Assembly (NCBI GenBank): GCA_020639095.1
Contig: JACKHH010000029.1
Span: forward strand, 1-38,507
Reading direction: 5' to 3'
Length of the DNA: 38,507 bases
Source of the DNA: Phycisphaerales bacterium
Lineage (GTDB): Bacteria > Planctomycetota > Phycisphaerae > UBA1845
Below the pieces are notes generated by a model that saw nothing but the letters and a program-made list of their open reading frames with translations, did no database searches and was not told where the DNA came from. Of the stretch, positions 22,209-29,576 are shown one piece after another (the stretch's first letter is position 1; every line of letters starts with the position of its first letter). Position numbers and translations under genes: made by a program.

Positions 22209-23579
22209 CTAGCGAAAGCGCTCCGCCACGAGTTGGTTGAGATCGGCTGCCAGCTTGCGCTCGTCGACGTTCACCAGACGGGCATTCTGCACGACTGTTC
22301 TGCCGTTGACGATGACGCGGTCTGGGCGGCCCACGTTACAGAGCATCAACGCGCCCAGCGGATCTTGTGCGATCGCGCCCGCCAGTTCGATTGTGTCGCG
22401 GGCGTACATGACCAGATCGGCTGCGAAGCCCGTCGCGACTTTGCCAAGCCGGTCGCGATTGAGCACCCGCGCGCCGCCGACCGTCGCAATGCGAAACGCG
22501 TCCGCGACCGCCATGGCTGACGCGCCGCCTTCGACGCGTTGCAACAGCAGTGCCTGCCGCGCCTCACCGAGCATGTTCCCACCGTCGTTGCTGCTCGAAC
22601 CGTCCACGCCCAATCCGACCTTGCCACCGCGTCGCAACATCTCCACCACGCGCGGCGTACCACTGCCCAATCGCATGTTCGAACACGGGCAGTGCGCCAC
22701 GCCCGTTTGCGTTTCGACGAGCGCTGCCAAATCGGCATCGTCGAGGTGTACGCAGTGTGCCAGATACACGTCACTCCCCAGCCAGCCGCACGCCTGCAAA
22801 TACGGGATCGGGCGCATTCCGAATTTCTCAAGGCAGTACACCTCTTCGTCCTTGGTCTCGGCTGCGTGGGTGTGCAACAGAACGCCGCGTTCGCGCGCAA
22901 ACGTCGCGGTCTCGCGGAGCAGTTCGGGACTGATGCTGAATGGTGAGCAGGGCGCGAGGTCGATGCGCCGCATCGCGAGCGGATCGGCGTCGTGCCAGGT
23001 GTCGATCGCGCGCTCGCAATCGCGCAGGATGTCGCCCTCCTCCTGCACGCAATCGTCCGGCGGCAGCCCGCCGCCCGATTCACCCACGCTCATGCTGCCG
23101 CGACACGCGTGTATACGCATGCCGAGCGCGTCCGCGGCTTCCAGCACGCTTTCGATCCGCGCGTCCGTGCCCTGCGGGAAGATGTAGAAATGGTCGCTCG
23201 TCGTCGTGCAGCCGGAGAGCAGCAGTTCCGCGATGCTCACCTGGGCTGCGAGCTTCACCGCGTGGTGATCGATGTGCCGCCAACGCGTGTAGAGCGCGGT
23301 CAGCCAGTCGAAGAGTTCGGCATCCTGCACGCACGCCAACCCGCGGGTCAGCGTCTGGTACAGGTGGTGGTGCGTGTTCACCATGCCGGGCATCACCAGG
23401 TGATTGCGCCCGTCGATGCGTTCGACGTTCGGCACGTTGCGCAGTGCGGTCTCAATTTCGCTTGATGGGCCGACGTGCGTGATCGCGGGTCCGTCGAAGA
23501 CGATACTGTGATCGTCGAGGACGACCGGCGCGTCGTCGCGACAGGTGATGACCGTCGTGTTGTGGATGCAGGTCGGCAT
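22209..23579 (-). CDS. 8-oxoguanine deaminase-like amidohydrolase
   Basis: A 456-aa cytosolic amidohydrolase-superfamily enzyme most like 8-oxoguanine deaminases (also near AtzB/TrzN-type hydrolases). It would deaminate 8-oxoguanine to urate, or a related nitrogen heterocycle. The metal site begins with NTHHHLYQTLTRG (H70 and H72), a signature of this group. It continues with LHTHAAETKDEE, YLAHCVHLDD and the late Asp in GLGVDGSSSNDGGNMLGEARQALLLQR, a very characteristic stretch. The C-terminal composite domain carries VIVNGRTVVQN. The start is ATG 23579 with no strong ribosome-binding site. It is divergent from the MBL hydrolase and probably shares direction and perhaps transcript with the downstream MFS genes. 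The exact substrate needs assay. Confidence 0.9.
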   Translation of the reverse strand: MPTCIHNTTVITCRDDAPVVLDDHSIVFDGPAITHVGPSSEIETALRNVPNVERIDGRNHLVMPGMVNTHHHLYQTLTRGLACVQDAELFDWLTALYTRWRHIDHHAVKLAAQVSIAELLLSGCTTTSDHFYIFPQGTDARIESVLEAADALGMRIHACRGSMSVGESGGGLPPDDCVQEEGDILRDCERAIDTWHDADPLAMRRIDLAPCSPFSISPELLRETATFARERGVLLHTHAAETKDEEVYCLEKFGMRPIPYLQACGWLGSDVYLAHCVHLDDADLAALVETQTGVAHCPCSNMRLGSGTPRVVEMLRRGGKVGLGVDGSSSNDGGNMLGEARQALLLQRVEGGASAMAVADAFRIATVGGARVLNRDRLGKVATGFAADLVMYARDTIELAGAIAQDPLGALMLCNVGRPDRVIVNGRTVVQNARLVNVDERKLAADLNQLVAERFR

Positions 23580-23638
23580 GGATGGCGATTATCTTCGCAC
23601 ACCAGTCCACACGCGCCAAACAGTGGTCACGAATTCGG

Positions 23639-23684
23639 ATGCAGGCAGGATGCCTGCACCACAAACAGGATGCCTGCACCACAA
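23639..23684 (+). repeat. REP-like palindromic repeat, copy 2 (one full and one partial unit)
   Basis: The 26-nt REP-like element seen at 2533 occurs in full at 23639-23664. A truncated copy (CAGGATGCCTGCACCACAA) follows at once, so the unit has been partly duplicated in tandem. It lies in the divergent intergenic region between the amidohydrolase and the MBL gene. Confidence 0.85.
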
Positions 23685-23716
23685 GACTGCGTGACCGCCC
23701 AGCTCAAGAATCAGAA

Positions 23717-23773
23717 CCCCGGGCGCCAAGCCCGGGGTGCAAGTCAGAGCCGCGCCCGTCAGGAAGCGGACGA
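23717..23773. repeat. Two further dispersed repeats (CCCCGGGC palindrome and AGAGCCGCG type)
   Basis: CCCCGGGC-GCCAA-GCCCGGGG (23717-23737) is a perfect 8-bp palindrome. Next to it, 23745-23773 is a variant of the element at 2561-2590. Together with the REP-like copies they fill most of the divergent intergenic space, leaving little room for regulatory sites except near 23800-23848. Confidence 0.7.
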
Positions 23774-23848
23774 CAAAGAAGTCGCAACGGTGCATTCACG
23801 AACACATTCCGGTTTACCCTTGGCCGGTTCGCGCGTACAACAGGATAT

Positions 23849-24715
23849 ATGCTTGAAGTCGGCCCCTGGCGAATCGAATCGGTGGTGAATGGGCACATTC
23901 GGCTGGACGGCGGCGCGATGTTCGGCGTGGTGCCGCGCGTCCTTTGGGAGCGGGTGGCTCCCCCGGACGACCTGAACCGCATCCTGCTGGCGACCCGCAC
24001 GCTGCTCGCGGTGCACCAGCCTTCTGGCCGCATCGTGCTCGTCGACACCGGGACGGGCGGCAAATGGCCCGCAGCCCAAGCCGAGCGGTACGGCGTCGAG
24101 TCGACCCCGTCCGCGATCGGCGACGCCCTGGCGCGGATCGGAGCCTCCCCCGGCGACGTCACCGACGTCATCGCCACGCACCTGCATTTCGACCACTGCG
24201 GGGGCATGACCGAGTGGGCGGAGGAGCCCTATGGGGAGACCCGGCTTCGGTTTGGCAACGCCCGGCATTGGGTGTCCGCACGTCACTGGGCGCACGCTCA
24301 GAAGCCGACGCTCCGCGACCGTGCATCGTTCCTGCCTGTCGATTTCGCGACGCTGGCAGGCAGCGAACGCCATAAGCTGGTCGCGGAGGGGGCGGCGTCC
24401 ACGATCGACGATTTGAGCTGGCAGGTCTCCAACGGGCACACGCCGGGCCAACTCCTGCCACGGTTCTTGGGGAGCGAGGATCGCGACCTGCTGTTCATCG
24501 GCGATCTGGCGCCCACGACTGCCCATCTGCCGCCGGCATGGGTGATGGCCTACGATCTGGAGCCGTTGACCACGCTGGGCGAACGCCTGGCGGTGTACGA
24601 GCAGTTACGCGATCGCGACATGTTGATCGCCTTCCCGCACGATCCCAAGGTGGGCATCGTCGCGTTGACGCTGGATGAAAAGAATCGCCCGCAGGTGGCG
24701 GAGGTCGTTGGATGA
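23849..24715 (+). CDS. MBL-fold metallo-hydrolase
   Basis: A 288-aa metallo-beta-lactamase-fold hydrolase, probably di-zinc and cytoplasmic. The motif HLHFDHCGG (residues 111-119) follows VLVDTGTGG (about 64-71). A later metal-ligand His lies in SNGHTPGQL (about 193-200), and FIGDLAPTTAHLPP provides the bridging Asp. It resembles the quorum-quenching lactonase-like or glyoxalase-II-like subgroup; the substrate is not deducible. I chose ATG 23849 because the open frame before it translates dispersed repeats; CAGGA lies 5 nt upstream. The last codons overlap the next gene (ATGA at 24712-24715), so the two are translationally coupled. Confidence 0.9.
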   Translation: MLEVGPWRIESVVNGHIRLDGGAMFGVVPRVLWERVAPPDDLNRILLATRTLLAVHQPSGRIVLVDTGTGGKWPAAQAERYGVESTPSAIGDALARIGASPGDVTDVIATHLHFDHCGGMTEWAEEPYGETRLRFGNARHWVSARHWAHAQKPTLRDRASFLPVDFATLAGSERHKLVAEGAASTIDDLSWQVSNGHTPGQLLPRFLGSEDRDLLFIGDLAPTTAHLPPAWVMAYDLEPLTTLGERLAVYEQLRDRDMLIAFPHDPKVGIVALTLDEKNRPQVAEVVG

Positions 24716-25131
24716 ATGGGTTGAGGATGAGGGTGCGGCGGTGTGGCTGGTTGCTGGCGCTTGGGTTCCTGCTGACGTCGAGCGGGTGCAGCCAGGTGTT
24801 CTGGCGACCGGACTTGGGTGGCGCCATGCGGTTGGCGGCTGAGCGGAATCAGATCGTCGTCGTGGCGTACTGGTCGCCGCTGAATGAGGACTGCATGCGG
24901 ATGGAACGTGAGGTCTTCACCAACGACGAGGTGAAGAAGTGCCTGGGCCGCACGGTGCCGGTGCGTATTTCTTCGCTCACCAGCAAAAGTTTCGCGGACG
25001 ACTACGGGCTGACGGAGGTGCCGTCGTTCGTGGTCTTCGGCCCCAGCGGCGAGGTGCTGCGGGTAGAAACCGGCTACATGAACGAAGCCAGCTTCCGAGG
25101 CATGGTGGAGGCGGCGAGGCTGTCGAAGTGA
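24712..25131 (+). CDS. Thioredoxin-like lipoprotein
   Basis: A 139-aa lipoprotein with a signal peptide and lipobox LTSSGC (Cys26), followed by a thioredoxin fold. VVVAYWSPLNEDCMRMEREVFTNDEV resembles the active-site helix of Thioredoxin_7/DUF255-like proteins, and TEVPSFVVFGPSGEVLRVETGY holds the cis-Pro strand. The usual CxxC is absent: only one Cys remains, in NEDC. So it may act as a thiol chaperone or binding protein rather than an oxidoreductase. It overlaps the MBL gene by 4 nt (ATGA), which implies coupled translation. A mosaic repeat cassette starts right at its stop codon. Confidence 0.85.
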   Translation: MNGLRMRVRRCGWLLALGFLLTSSGCSQVFWRPDLGGAMRLAAERNQIVVVAYWSPLNEDCMRMEREVFTNDEVKKCLGRTVPVRISSLTSKSFADDYGLTEVPSFVVFGPSGEVLRVETGYMNEASFRGMVEAARLSK

Positions 25132-25340
25132 AGGAAGAAGTCAGAAGGAAGAAGGCAGAACACAAGGGGATGCCGAATGCTGAGTGATGCGTGCTGAATG
25201 ATGAATGCGGCGTAGCAAGTGACGAATGACGAAACCCGTGTTCATCGTTCATCATTCCGCGTTCATAGTTGTCCGTTGTTCTGCCTTCTGACTTCTGCCC
25301 TTGTCCCTTTCCCCCTTTCTCACCTTCTCACTTTCCCACT
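25130..25340 (-). repeat. Mosaic heptamer repeat cassette, intergenic copy (inverted)
   Basis: About 210 nt of degenerate 7-mers and 8-mers directly after the lipoprotein gene. Read on the minus strand it runs GTGAGAA, GGGGGAAAGGGA, GCAGAAG, GAACGATGAAC, TCGTCA, CATTCAT, TTCTGCC. 25220-25285 is the exact reverse complement of 27626-27691 inside imuA (66 nt identical). It contains no plausible gene. Confidence 0.9.
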
Positions 25341-25383
25341 CAGTAACCAGTAACATCACCGCCGGGTAAAAAAGGGAAACGCG

Positions 25384-25426
25384 TAAAAAAAGAAACGGGC
25401 GAGGCGAAACGCCTCACCCGTTCTTT
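25384..25426 (-). terminator. Intrinsic terminator for the small peptide gene
   Basis: Read on the minus strand, AAAGAACGGGTGAGGCG-TTT-CGCCTCGCCCGTTTCTTTTTTT forms a long GC-rich stem of about 15 bp with one G-U pair, a small loop and a T-run. It lies about 40 nt after the stop of the 57-aa peptide gene. This is the clearest Rho-independent terminator in the window. Confidence 0.9.
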
Positions 25427-25464
25427 GTGTCTGGCTATGGCAAGTGCCAAGCCTGTCGACGAAC

Positions 25465-25638
25465 TTAGTCGGCGAACAGGTCGAACACGCCATCGTTGTC
25501 GGTCAGGAACTCGAGACCGACGTAGCCGAGCGCCTGGCCGAACACGGCGCCCCAGATGTTGCCGATGCAGCCACCGAACTGGAGCACGGTACCGAGCAGC
25601 GCGACAGCGGCTGCAGCCTTCATCGTCTTCTTACCCAT
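25465..25638 (-). CDS. Small secreted or lipoprotein-like peptide A (GLEFxxDNDxVFDLFAD family)
   Basis: A 57-aa peptide: a basic start (MGKKTMK), a hydrophobic segment AAAAVALLGTVLQFGGC that could be a signal peptide or lipobox with Cys at position 29, and a conserved-looking tail GLEFLTDNDGVFDLFAD. I do not know the family. ATG 25638 has GGAG 8 nt upstream, and a strong terminator follows the gene, which supports real expression. A paralogue lies about 180 nt upstream on the same strand. The shared ALLGTV-x-(Q/E)F-x-x-C and C-terminal motif across two genes argue that the peptide is under selection. Confidence 0.75.
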   Translation of the reverse strand: MGKKTMKAAAAVALLGTVLQFGGCIGNIWGAVFGQALGYVGLEFLTDNDGVFDLFAD

Positions 25639-25814
25639 GGGTTGAATCTCCAATCAAAAGACCCACTGAACAGTTTCGTACACGAAACTACCTTGGTTAC
25701 TCGCCGATCCGCACCGCGCGAACCGCGAGGTTGCAACGTATGGGAACACTACTTTACGACGTTTTTGTTCTTTCCTGTCGCACCGGGGCGTTGCCGCTCA
25801 GGCGTCGCCCGTTG

Positions 25815-26003
25815 CTACATCGCGCCAGAATCGGCGAACAGGTCGAATACGGTATCGTTGTCGAGCACAAACTCAAGGCCGGCTTGTCCAGCGGCGTTGA
25901 GCAGGCCCTTGGTCAGGCAACTGCTGAATTCGCAAACCGTGCCGAGCAGGGCGATCAGCATCATTCCCTTAACCGTCGTGCCACGCAAAGTTGTCTTATC
26001 CAT
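25815..26003 (-). CDS. Small secreted or lipoprotein-like peptide B, paralogue of A
   Basis: A 62-aa peptide: MDKTTLRG start, a hydrophobic stretch VKGMMLIALLGTVCEFSSC (Cys at about 32) and tail GLEFVLDNDTVFDLFAD plus SGAM. It aligns with peptide A without gaps in the last 17 residues of A (13 identical) and in the ALLGTV-x-x-F-x-x-C segment. The start ATG 26003 has GGAGA about 7 nt upstream; a longer open frame upstream looks like shadow. It may be co-transcribed with peptide A. The function is unknown; the motif DND-x-VFD-x-F is acidic and aromatic and could bind a partner or a metal. Confidence 0.72.
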   Translation of the reverse strand: MDKTTLRGTTVKGMMLIALLGTVCEFSSCLTKGLLNAAGQAGLEFVLDNDTVFDLFADSGAM

Positions 26004-26103
26004 CCGCGGTTCTCCGCACAACCCGGCGAAACGTCTCCAGGTTGTTTTTTCCGCCTCGTCCGCAGCCGCTAACCGAATCCGTAAGCCGACTGGCGTCAGC
26101 CGC

Positions 26104-26722
26104 AATTTGTGCTTGCACCCGCAAGGGCCGGAATTCGCAAGCGGTTGTTTTTAGCTCAGGCAAAATCCGTCGTGAAGGCGTTTCCGGCAATCCTTGCTTT
26201 CGCCGCCGTAGACGAATCGTCAATTGTCAGGTCGTGTCCGTCTTTTCGTTCACCCGGTAGCGGTGAATCCACACGTTGGAATCGCATCCCGGTTCGTTGT
26301 TGGGTTCCAGGTGTTATCGCCGCGCCGCGATGCAACCTGCCCCGGCATCTCCCGCCGGCCAACATGGGCGACCATTATGCCGATCCGGTTTTTTGAAGCA
26401 ACCCCTAAATCACTGGGAGCGCCTCATTTTTTTTGAGGCCGCTGCGGGCCCCAACCGGATCGATCCGGTCAGTCTGGATCGCCTTACGAAAGGCAGTTAT
26501 CGGCAGGGGCCGGAACAAAACGTGAGCGAAATCCCCTTTTTCTACCTGAAAATGGCTCGGGCAGGGCTGTTTTTGGGGATATTTTCCCCAGAATCACACC
26601 TTTTCGGTGTCGGATGACCGGGTCGAACCGGGGTTGATTGTGTAGCTTCCGGGTGCAAGGGCGACTTTACCTGCGTTGTGATCGGGCTGGTGGAGACCGC
26701 GCGCGGGATTTCAGTCCGCCGC
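26104..26722. other. Long non-coding region upstream of imuA
   Basis: About 620 nt without a convincing gene between the small peptide genes (minus) and the imuA promoter (plus). It should hold the peptide B promoter near its left end. I see several small hairpins: TTCACC-CGGTAGC-GGTGAA near 26251-26269, GCCTCA-T-run-TGAGGC at 26421-26437, and GGGGATATTTTCCCC near 26575-26590. The T-rich loop of the second and the T-runs near the third suggest terminator or leader structures, but I cannot assign them. No recognised riboswitch. Confidence 0.5.
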
Positions 26723-26752
26723 TTGACGCGTCGATATGTTCGGTATATGTTA
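26723..26752 (+). promoter_or_regulatory. Candidate SOS promoter with LexA-like operator for imuA-imuB-dnaE2
   Basis: TTGACG (26723-26728) and TATGTT (26746-26751) are spaced by 17 nt, a good sigma70-type pair. Overlapping the spacer and -10 is GTTC-N7-GTTA (26738-26752), one mismatch from the alphaproteobacterial LexA box GTTC-N7-GTTC, also visible as the direct repeat ATATGTT-CGGT-ATATGTT. It lies about 35 nt before the imuA start. In many bacteria this operon is LexA-repressed. The planctomycete LexA site is not known to me, so the operator call is inference. Confidence 0.5.
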
Positions 26753-26788
26753 GGTTGTCGCGCGGTCAGGATTTGAGGGGGTGTGATC

Positions 26789-27979
26789 GTGCAGGTGGGG
26801 CACAAGCGATCCGAATCGCGGCGCGGCGAAGAGGCGAACGCTGATCCGCAACGCGTTGAGCGTTTACTTCGCAAGCGCGATGCGACCGGCATGCCAGCCG
26901 GTCGTGATGAAGCGCAATCAAAGCATGGCGAGGAGACCGTCGCGCACTTGCGGCGGATGTTGGCGGAGCATCGCCAGGCGTGGCGCGCAGGCGTTGGTGA
27001 ATGTTCATCACATTCGGTGTCGACCGGATTGCCGACACTCGACGCGCTGCTACCCGAAGGCGGATTGCCGTCGGGCGCGGTGGTCGATCTGCTCGGTCAG
27101 GGCACGGGTACTGGCTGTCTGTCGTTGGCGCTTTGGCTTGCATTGGCGAAAGCACGATGGACGGCGCACACCTTCACGTCTTCCGTGCGGTCTACAACTG
27201 CCGCGCGGTCTTCAACTGTTGGGCAATCTTCGACTTCCGGACAACCTTCTGCGACGCATCGTCCTGTCGTATTGATCGATGCTGCCGGTGATTTCTACCC
27301 GCCAGCGGCTGCTGACATGGGTTTCGATTTGAACCGTCTGGTCGTGGTGCAGCCAGCCAATGCGCGGGAGGCGCTGTGGGCGGTGGAACAGAGTCTGCGC
27401 TGCCCGGCAGTCGCGTCCGTGGTGGCGACGGTTGAGGGGCTCGCGGACGCGCAGGCGCGGCGTTTGCAACTGGCGGCGGAGAGCGGGCAGGGGTTGGCGC
27501 TGCTGCTAAAGCCGGCGCGAACAACGGGCCGGTCCTTCGCGGCGGTGAGGTTGCGGGTGGAAAAGTGTGAAAGTGAGAAGGTGAGAAAGGGGGAAAGGGA
27601 CAAAGGAAGAAGTCAGAAGGAAGAAGGCAGAACAACGGACAACTATGAACGCGGAATGATGAACGATGAACACGGGTTTCGTCATTCGTCATTCGTCATT
27701 CGTCATTCCGCACCCGTCACCCGTCATTCGTCACTTGCTACGCCGCATTCATCATTCAGCACGCATCATTCAGCATTCGTTCATCATTCATCATCCAGCG
27801 TTCATCGTTTTTCTGTTCTGCCTTTGATGGTTTCGTTGATTTACGTTCGGGAAGGGACGCCCGGGGGGACTTGTGTGGTGGAGCTTCCTGATGAAGCGGG
27901 TTTTGTGTTTGCATCTGGCGAACCTGCCGCTGGAGCGGCTGACGGCATCGTGGGGTCGGCGGCGCGAGCCGTCGGTTAG
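26789..27979 (+). CDS. imuA: ImuA-like RecA-fold mutagenesis protein with in-frame repeat insert
   Basis: First gene of the SOS mutagenesis operon. ImuA is a RecA/SulA-like accessory protein that works with ImuB and DnaE2 in error-prone lesion bypass. The family match is VSTGLPTLDALLPEGGLPSGAVVDLLGQGTGTG, a degenerate P-loop without the Walker Lys, then RPVVLIDAAGDFYPPAA and LNRLVVVQPANAREALWAVEQSLRCPAV. Two oddities: four 6-aa repeats (VRSTTA, ARSSTV, GQSSTS, GQPSAT) at about residues 133-156, and about 90 residues of mosaic heptamer repeat inserted near residue 258, after GRSFAAVRLRVE. The frame then resumes with SLIYVREGTPGGTCVVELPDEAGFV. I chose GTG 26789 because GAGGGGG lies 7 nt upstream. 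It overlaps imuB by 89 nt. Confidence 0.85.
   Translation: MQVGHKRSESRRGEEANADPQRVERLLRKRDATGMPAGRDEAQSKHGEETVAHLRRMLAEHRQAWRAGVGECSSHSVSTGLPTLDALLPEGGLPSGAVVDLLGQGTGTGCLSLALWLALAKARWTAHTFTSSVRSTTAARSSTVGQSSTSGQPSATHRPVVLIDAAGDFYPPAAADMGFDLNRLVVVQPANAREALWAVEQSLRCPAVASVVATVEGLADAQARRLQLAAESGQGLALLLKPARTTGRSFAAVRLRVEKCESEKVRKGERDKGRSQKEEGRTTDNYERGMMNDEHGFRHSSFVIRHSAPVTRHSSLATPHSSFSTHHSAFVHHSSSSVHRFSVLPLMVSLIYVREGTPGGTCVVELPDEAGFVFASGEPAAGAADGIVGSAARAVG
27187..27258 (+). repeat. Four 18-bp tandem units inside imuA
   Basis: Units at 27187, 27205, 27223 and 27241, each 18 nt and diverged, encode VRSTTA, ARSSTV, GQSSTS and GQPSAT. They extend a Ser/Thr-rich loop after helix WLALAKARW of ImuA. The 18-nt period keeps the frame, unlike the heptamer repeats. 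Confidence 0.75.
27562..27830 (+). repeat. Mosaic heptamer repeat cassette inside imuA
   Basis: About 270 nt of GTGAGAA, GCAGAAG, GAACGAT, TCGTCAT, CATTCAT and TTCTGCC-type units inserted in frame in imuA. 27570-27603, 27626-27691 and about 27733-27778 match the inverted intergenic cassette at 25130-25340 almost perfectly. Extra blocks here of 7 and 42 nt are whole heptamers. It encodes ESEKVRKGE, then a His/Ser-rich HSSF-type stretch. AACGATGAAC (27662-27671) is complementary to 27800-27809. Confidence 0.92.
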
Positions 27980-29573
27980 CCCGCAACGGTTGGTAAATAC
28001 CCCCGCGGTCATTGCCGCGCCGGCGAACGGGGCGCTGCGCGTGACGCGGGTGAACGCAGCGGCTGGTGGTCGCGGCGTGCGTGCCGGGCAGACTTCGGCA
28101 GAGGCGTGCGCGCTGGCGCCGGGGTTGGTGGTACACGCGGAGGACGTGGTCGCGGACCGGCGGGCGCTGGAGGCGCTCGCGGTGTGGGCGGATCGCTTTT
28201 CGCCGGTGGTGCATATCGCGGAAGACGACTGCCTGCTGCTGGACGTGACCGGGTGTACGCGACTCTTCGGGAGCGACGAGCAACTCGCGCGGCAGGCGCG
28301 GGACGGTTTGGCGGCATTGGGTTTTGCGGCAGGGGTGGCGATTGCGGACACCGCCGGTGCGGCATGGGCGATCGCGCACGCGGCATGCGACTTGGGCGAT
28401 GTGGTCGTGTGCCCGCCGGGGCAGACGGTGCCGGCATTGATGCGATTGCCCGTGTGGTCGTTGCGGGTTTCTGCCAAAGCGGCGGACGGTCTGGCGCTGG
28501 TGGGGGTGGAGACGGTCGAGACGTTGCTGCACTTGCCGCGGTCGGCTGTTGCGAAACGTTTTGGCGATGACGTGCTCCACCGGTTGGATCAGGCGCTGGG
28601 CGACGCGCCGGAACTGCTTACCGCGTTCGAAGCGCCGCCGGTGGTGAGCGGGCATGTGCGGTTTACCGTTGGGACGGATCGCTGGGCGCACGTGGAGGAG
28701 GCGGTCGCGCGGGCGGTGGCGGTGTTGTGCGGTGAATTGGAGCGGCGGGTTGCGGGTGTGCGACGGGTGGGGGTGACGTTTTATCTGTCGCGCGATCCGG
28801 TGGAGGTGGACGCGGATGAGCCGCAACCGGAGCGGTTGGCGACGCGGAACCATACGGAGATGGTCGAGCTTTCGCGCGCGACCCGCGCGGTGAAGCACTT
28901 GCAGCGGATGGTCGCGGTGCGGTTGGAGTCGTTGCGCCTGCCCGCGAAGGTGGAAGGCGTGACGGTGTGGTCGCGATCGGCTGAGGGGCTCGACGGGACG
29001 CAGTTGACGTGGTTCGACACGGTCGCGGAGGACGCAGCCGCTTTGGGGGATTTGCTCGATCGGTTGGCGCTGCGTTTGGGGCGCGGGTCGGTGTTGCAGG
29101 CGCGGTTGGTTGCGGACCACCAGCCGGAGTTGGCGTACGCGTATGCACCGGCGGAGGGCATTGTGGTGCAGGCTTCCAGCCTGCATCGTCAGGGGGAGTT
29201 GTTTTCGTCTTCGGGATGCAGGCAGGATGCCTGCACCACAAAAGAGTCGGGTGCCATTGAAAAAACAAGTGCAGTGCGCGAGGTCGACGCTTTTGTTGCC
29301 GGGTTGTCGTCGCGGCCTTTGCGGTTGTTGCGTGCGCCGGTGGCGGTTGCGGTGTTGGCGTTGGTTCCGGAAGGGCCGGTGTTGCGGTTTCGCTACGCGG
29401 GTCGGGATCACATCGTGGTGCGCTGGTGGGGGCCTGAGCGGGTGGAGACGGGCTGGTGGCGCGGCGGGGTGCGGCGCGATTACTTCTGCGTCGAGGATGA
29501 CGCGGGCGAACGGTATTGGGTTTTTCGCGAGATGGGCGGCGGCAAGTGGTTTGTGCACGGGGTGTTTGAGTGA
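27891..29573 (+). CDS. imuB: ImuB, inactive Y-family polymerase-like mutagenesis factor
   Basis: A 560-aa Y-family polymerase homologue. In ImuB proteins the catalytic acidic residues are lost and the protein bridges the beta clamp, ImuA and DnaE2. MKRVLCLHLANLPLERLTA stands where an active polymerase would have its first catalytic Asp, consistent with inactivity. VVHIAEDDCLLLDVTGCTRLFGSDEQLA is the characteristic palm motif. Residues about 425-463 are an in-frame insert of two inverted REP-like elements (VVQASSLH and GCRQDACTTK). The C-terminal domain ends RWWGPERVETGWWRGGVRRDYFCVEDDAGERYWVFRE, typical of ImuB. ATG 27891 has GGTGGAG 8 nt upstream and lies inside the end of imuA. Confidence 0.9.
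   Translation: MKRVLCLHLANLPLERLTASWGRRREPSVSPQRLVNTPAVIAAPANGALRVTRVNAAAGGRGVRAGQTSAEACALAPGLVVHAEDVVADRRALEALAVWADRFSPVVHIAEDDCLLLDVTGCTRLFGSDEQLARQARDGLAALGFAAGVAIADTAGAAWAIAHAACDLGDVVVCPPGQTVPALMRLPVWSLRVSAKAADGLALVGVETVETLLHLPRSAVAKRFGDDVLHRLDQALGDAPELLTAFEAPPVVSGHVRFTVGTDRWAHVEEAVARAVAVLCGELERRVAGVRRVGVTFYLSRDPVEVDADEPQPERLATRNHTEMVELSRATRAVKHLQRMVAVRLESLRLPAKVEGVTVWSRSAEGLDGTQLTWFDTVAEDAAALGDLLDRLALRLGRGSVLQARLVADHQPELAYAYAPAEGIVVQASSLHRQGELFSSSGCRQDACTTKESGAIEKTSAVREVDAFVAGLSSRPLRLLRAPVAVAVLALVPEGPVLRFRYAGRDHIVVRWWGPERVETGWWRGGVRRDYFCVEDDAGERYWVFREMGGGKWFVHGVFE
29161..29241 (+). repeat. Inverted pair of REP-like elements inside imuB
   Basis: 29161-29186 and 29216-29241 are reverse complements at 24 of 26 positions, with a 29-nt spacer. 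Each is itself palindromic (TGCAGGC/GCCTGCA). The pair keeps the imuB frame open. Such paired REPs resemble BIMEs, which form cruciforms; here one sits inside coding sequence. Confidence 0.88.
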
Positions 29574-29576
29574 GTG

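Noticed and set aside
23582..23848. N-terminal extension of the MBL hydrolase
   Set aside because: It translates dispersed repeats; the family fold begins at ATG 23849.
25130..25340. CRISPR-like repeats
   Set aside because: The units are 7-8 nt, contiguous and degenerate, with no unique spacers and no cas genes.
25425..26154. Plus-strand ORFs opposite the small peptide genes
   Set aside because: No ribosome-binding site and shadow-like composition; the minus-strand peptides have start signals, paralogy and a terminator.
27756..29558. 600-aa minus-strand ORF opposite imuB
   Set aside because: It is Arg/His/Pro-rich low-complexity translation, a shadow of the GC-rich imuB frame; no family features.
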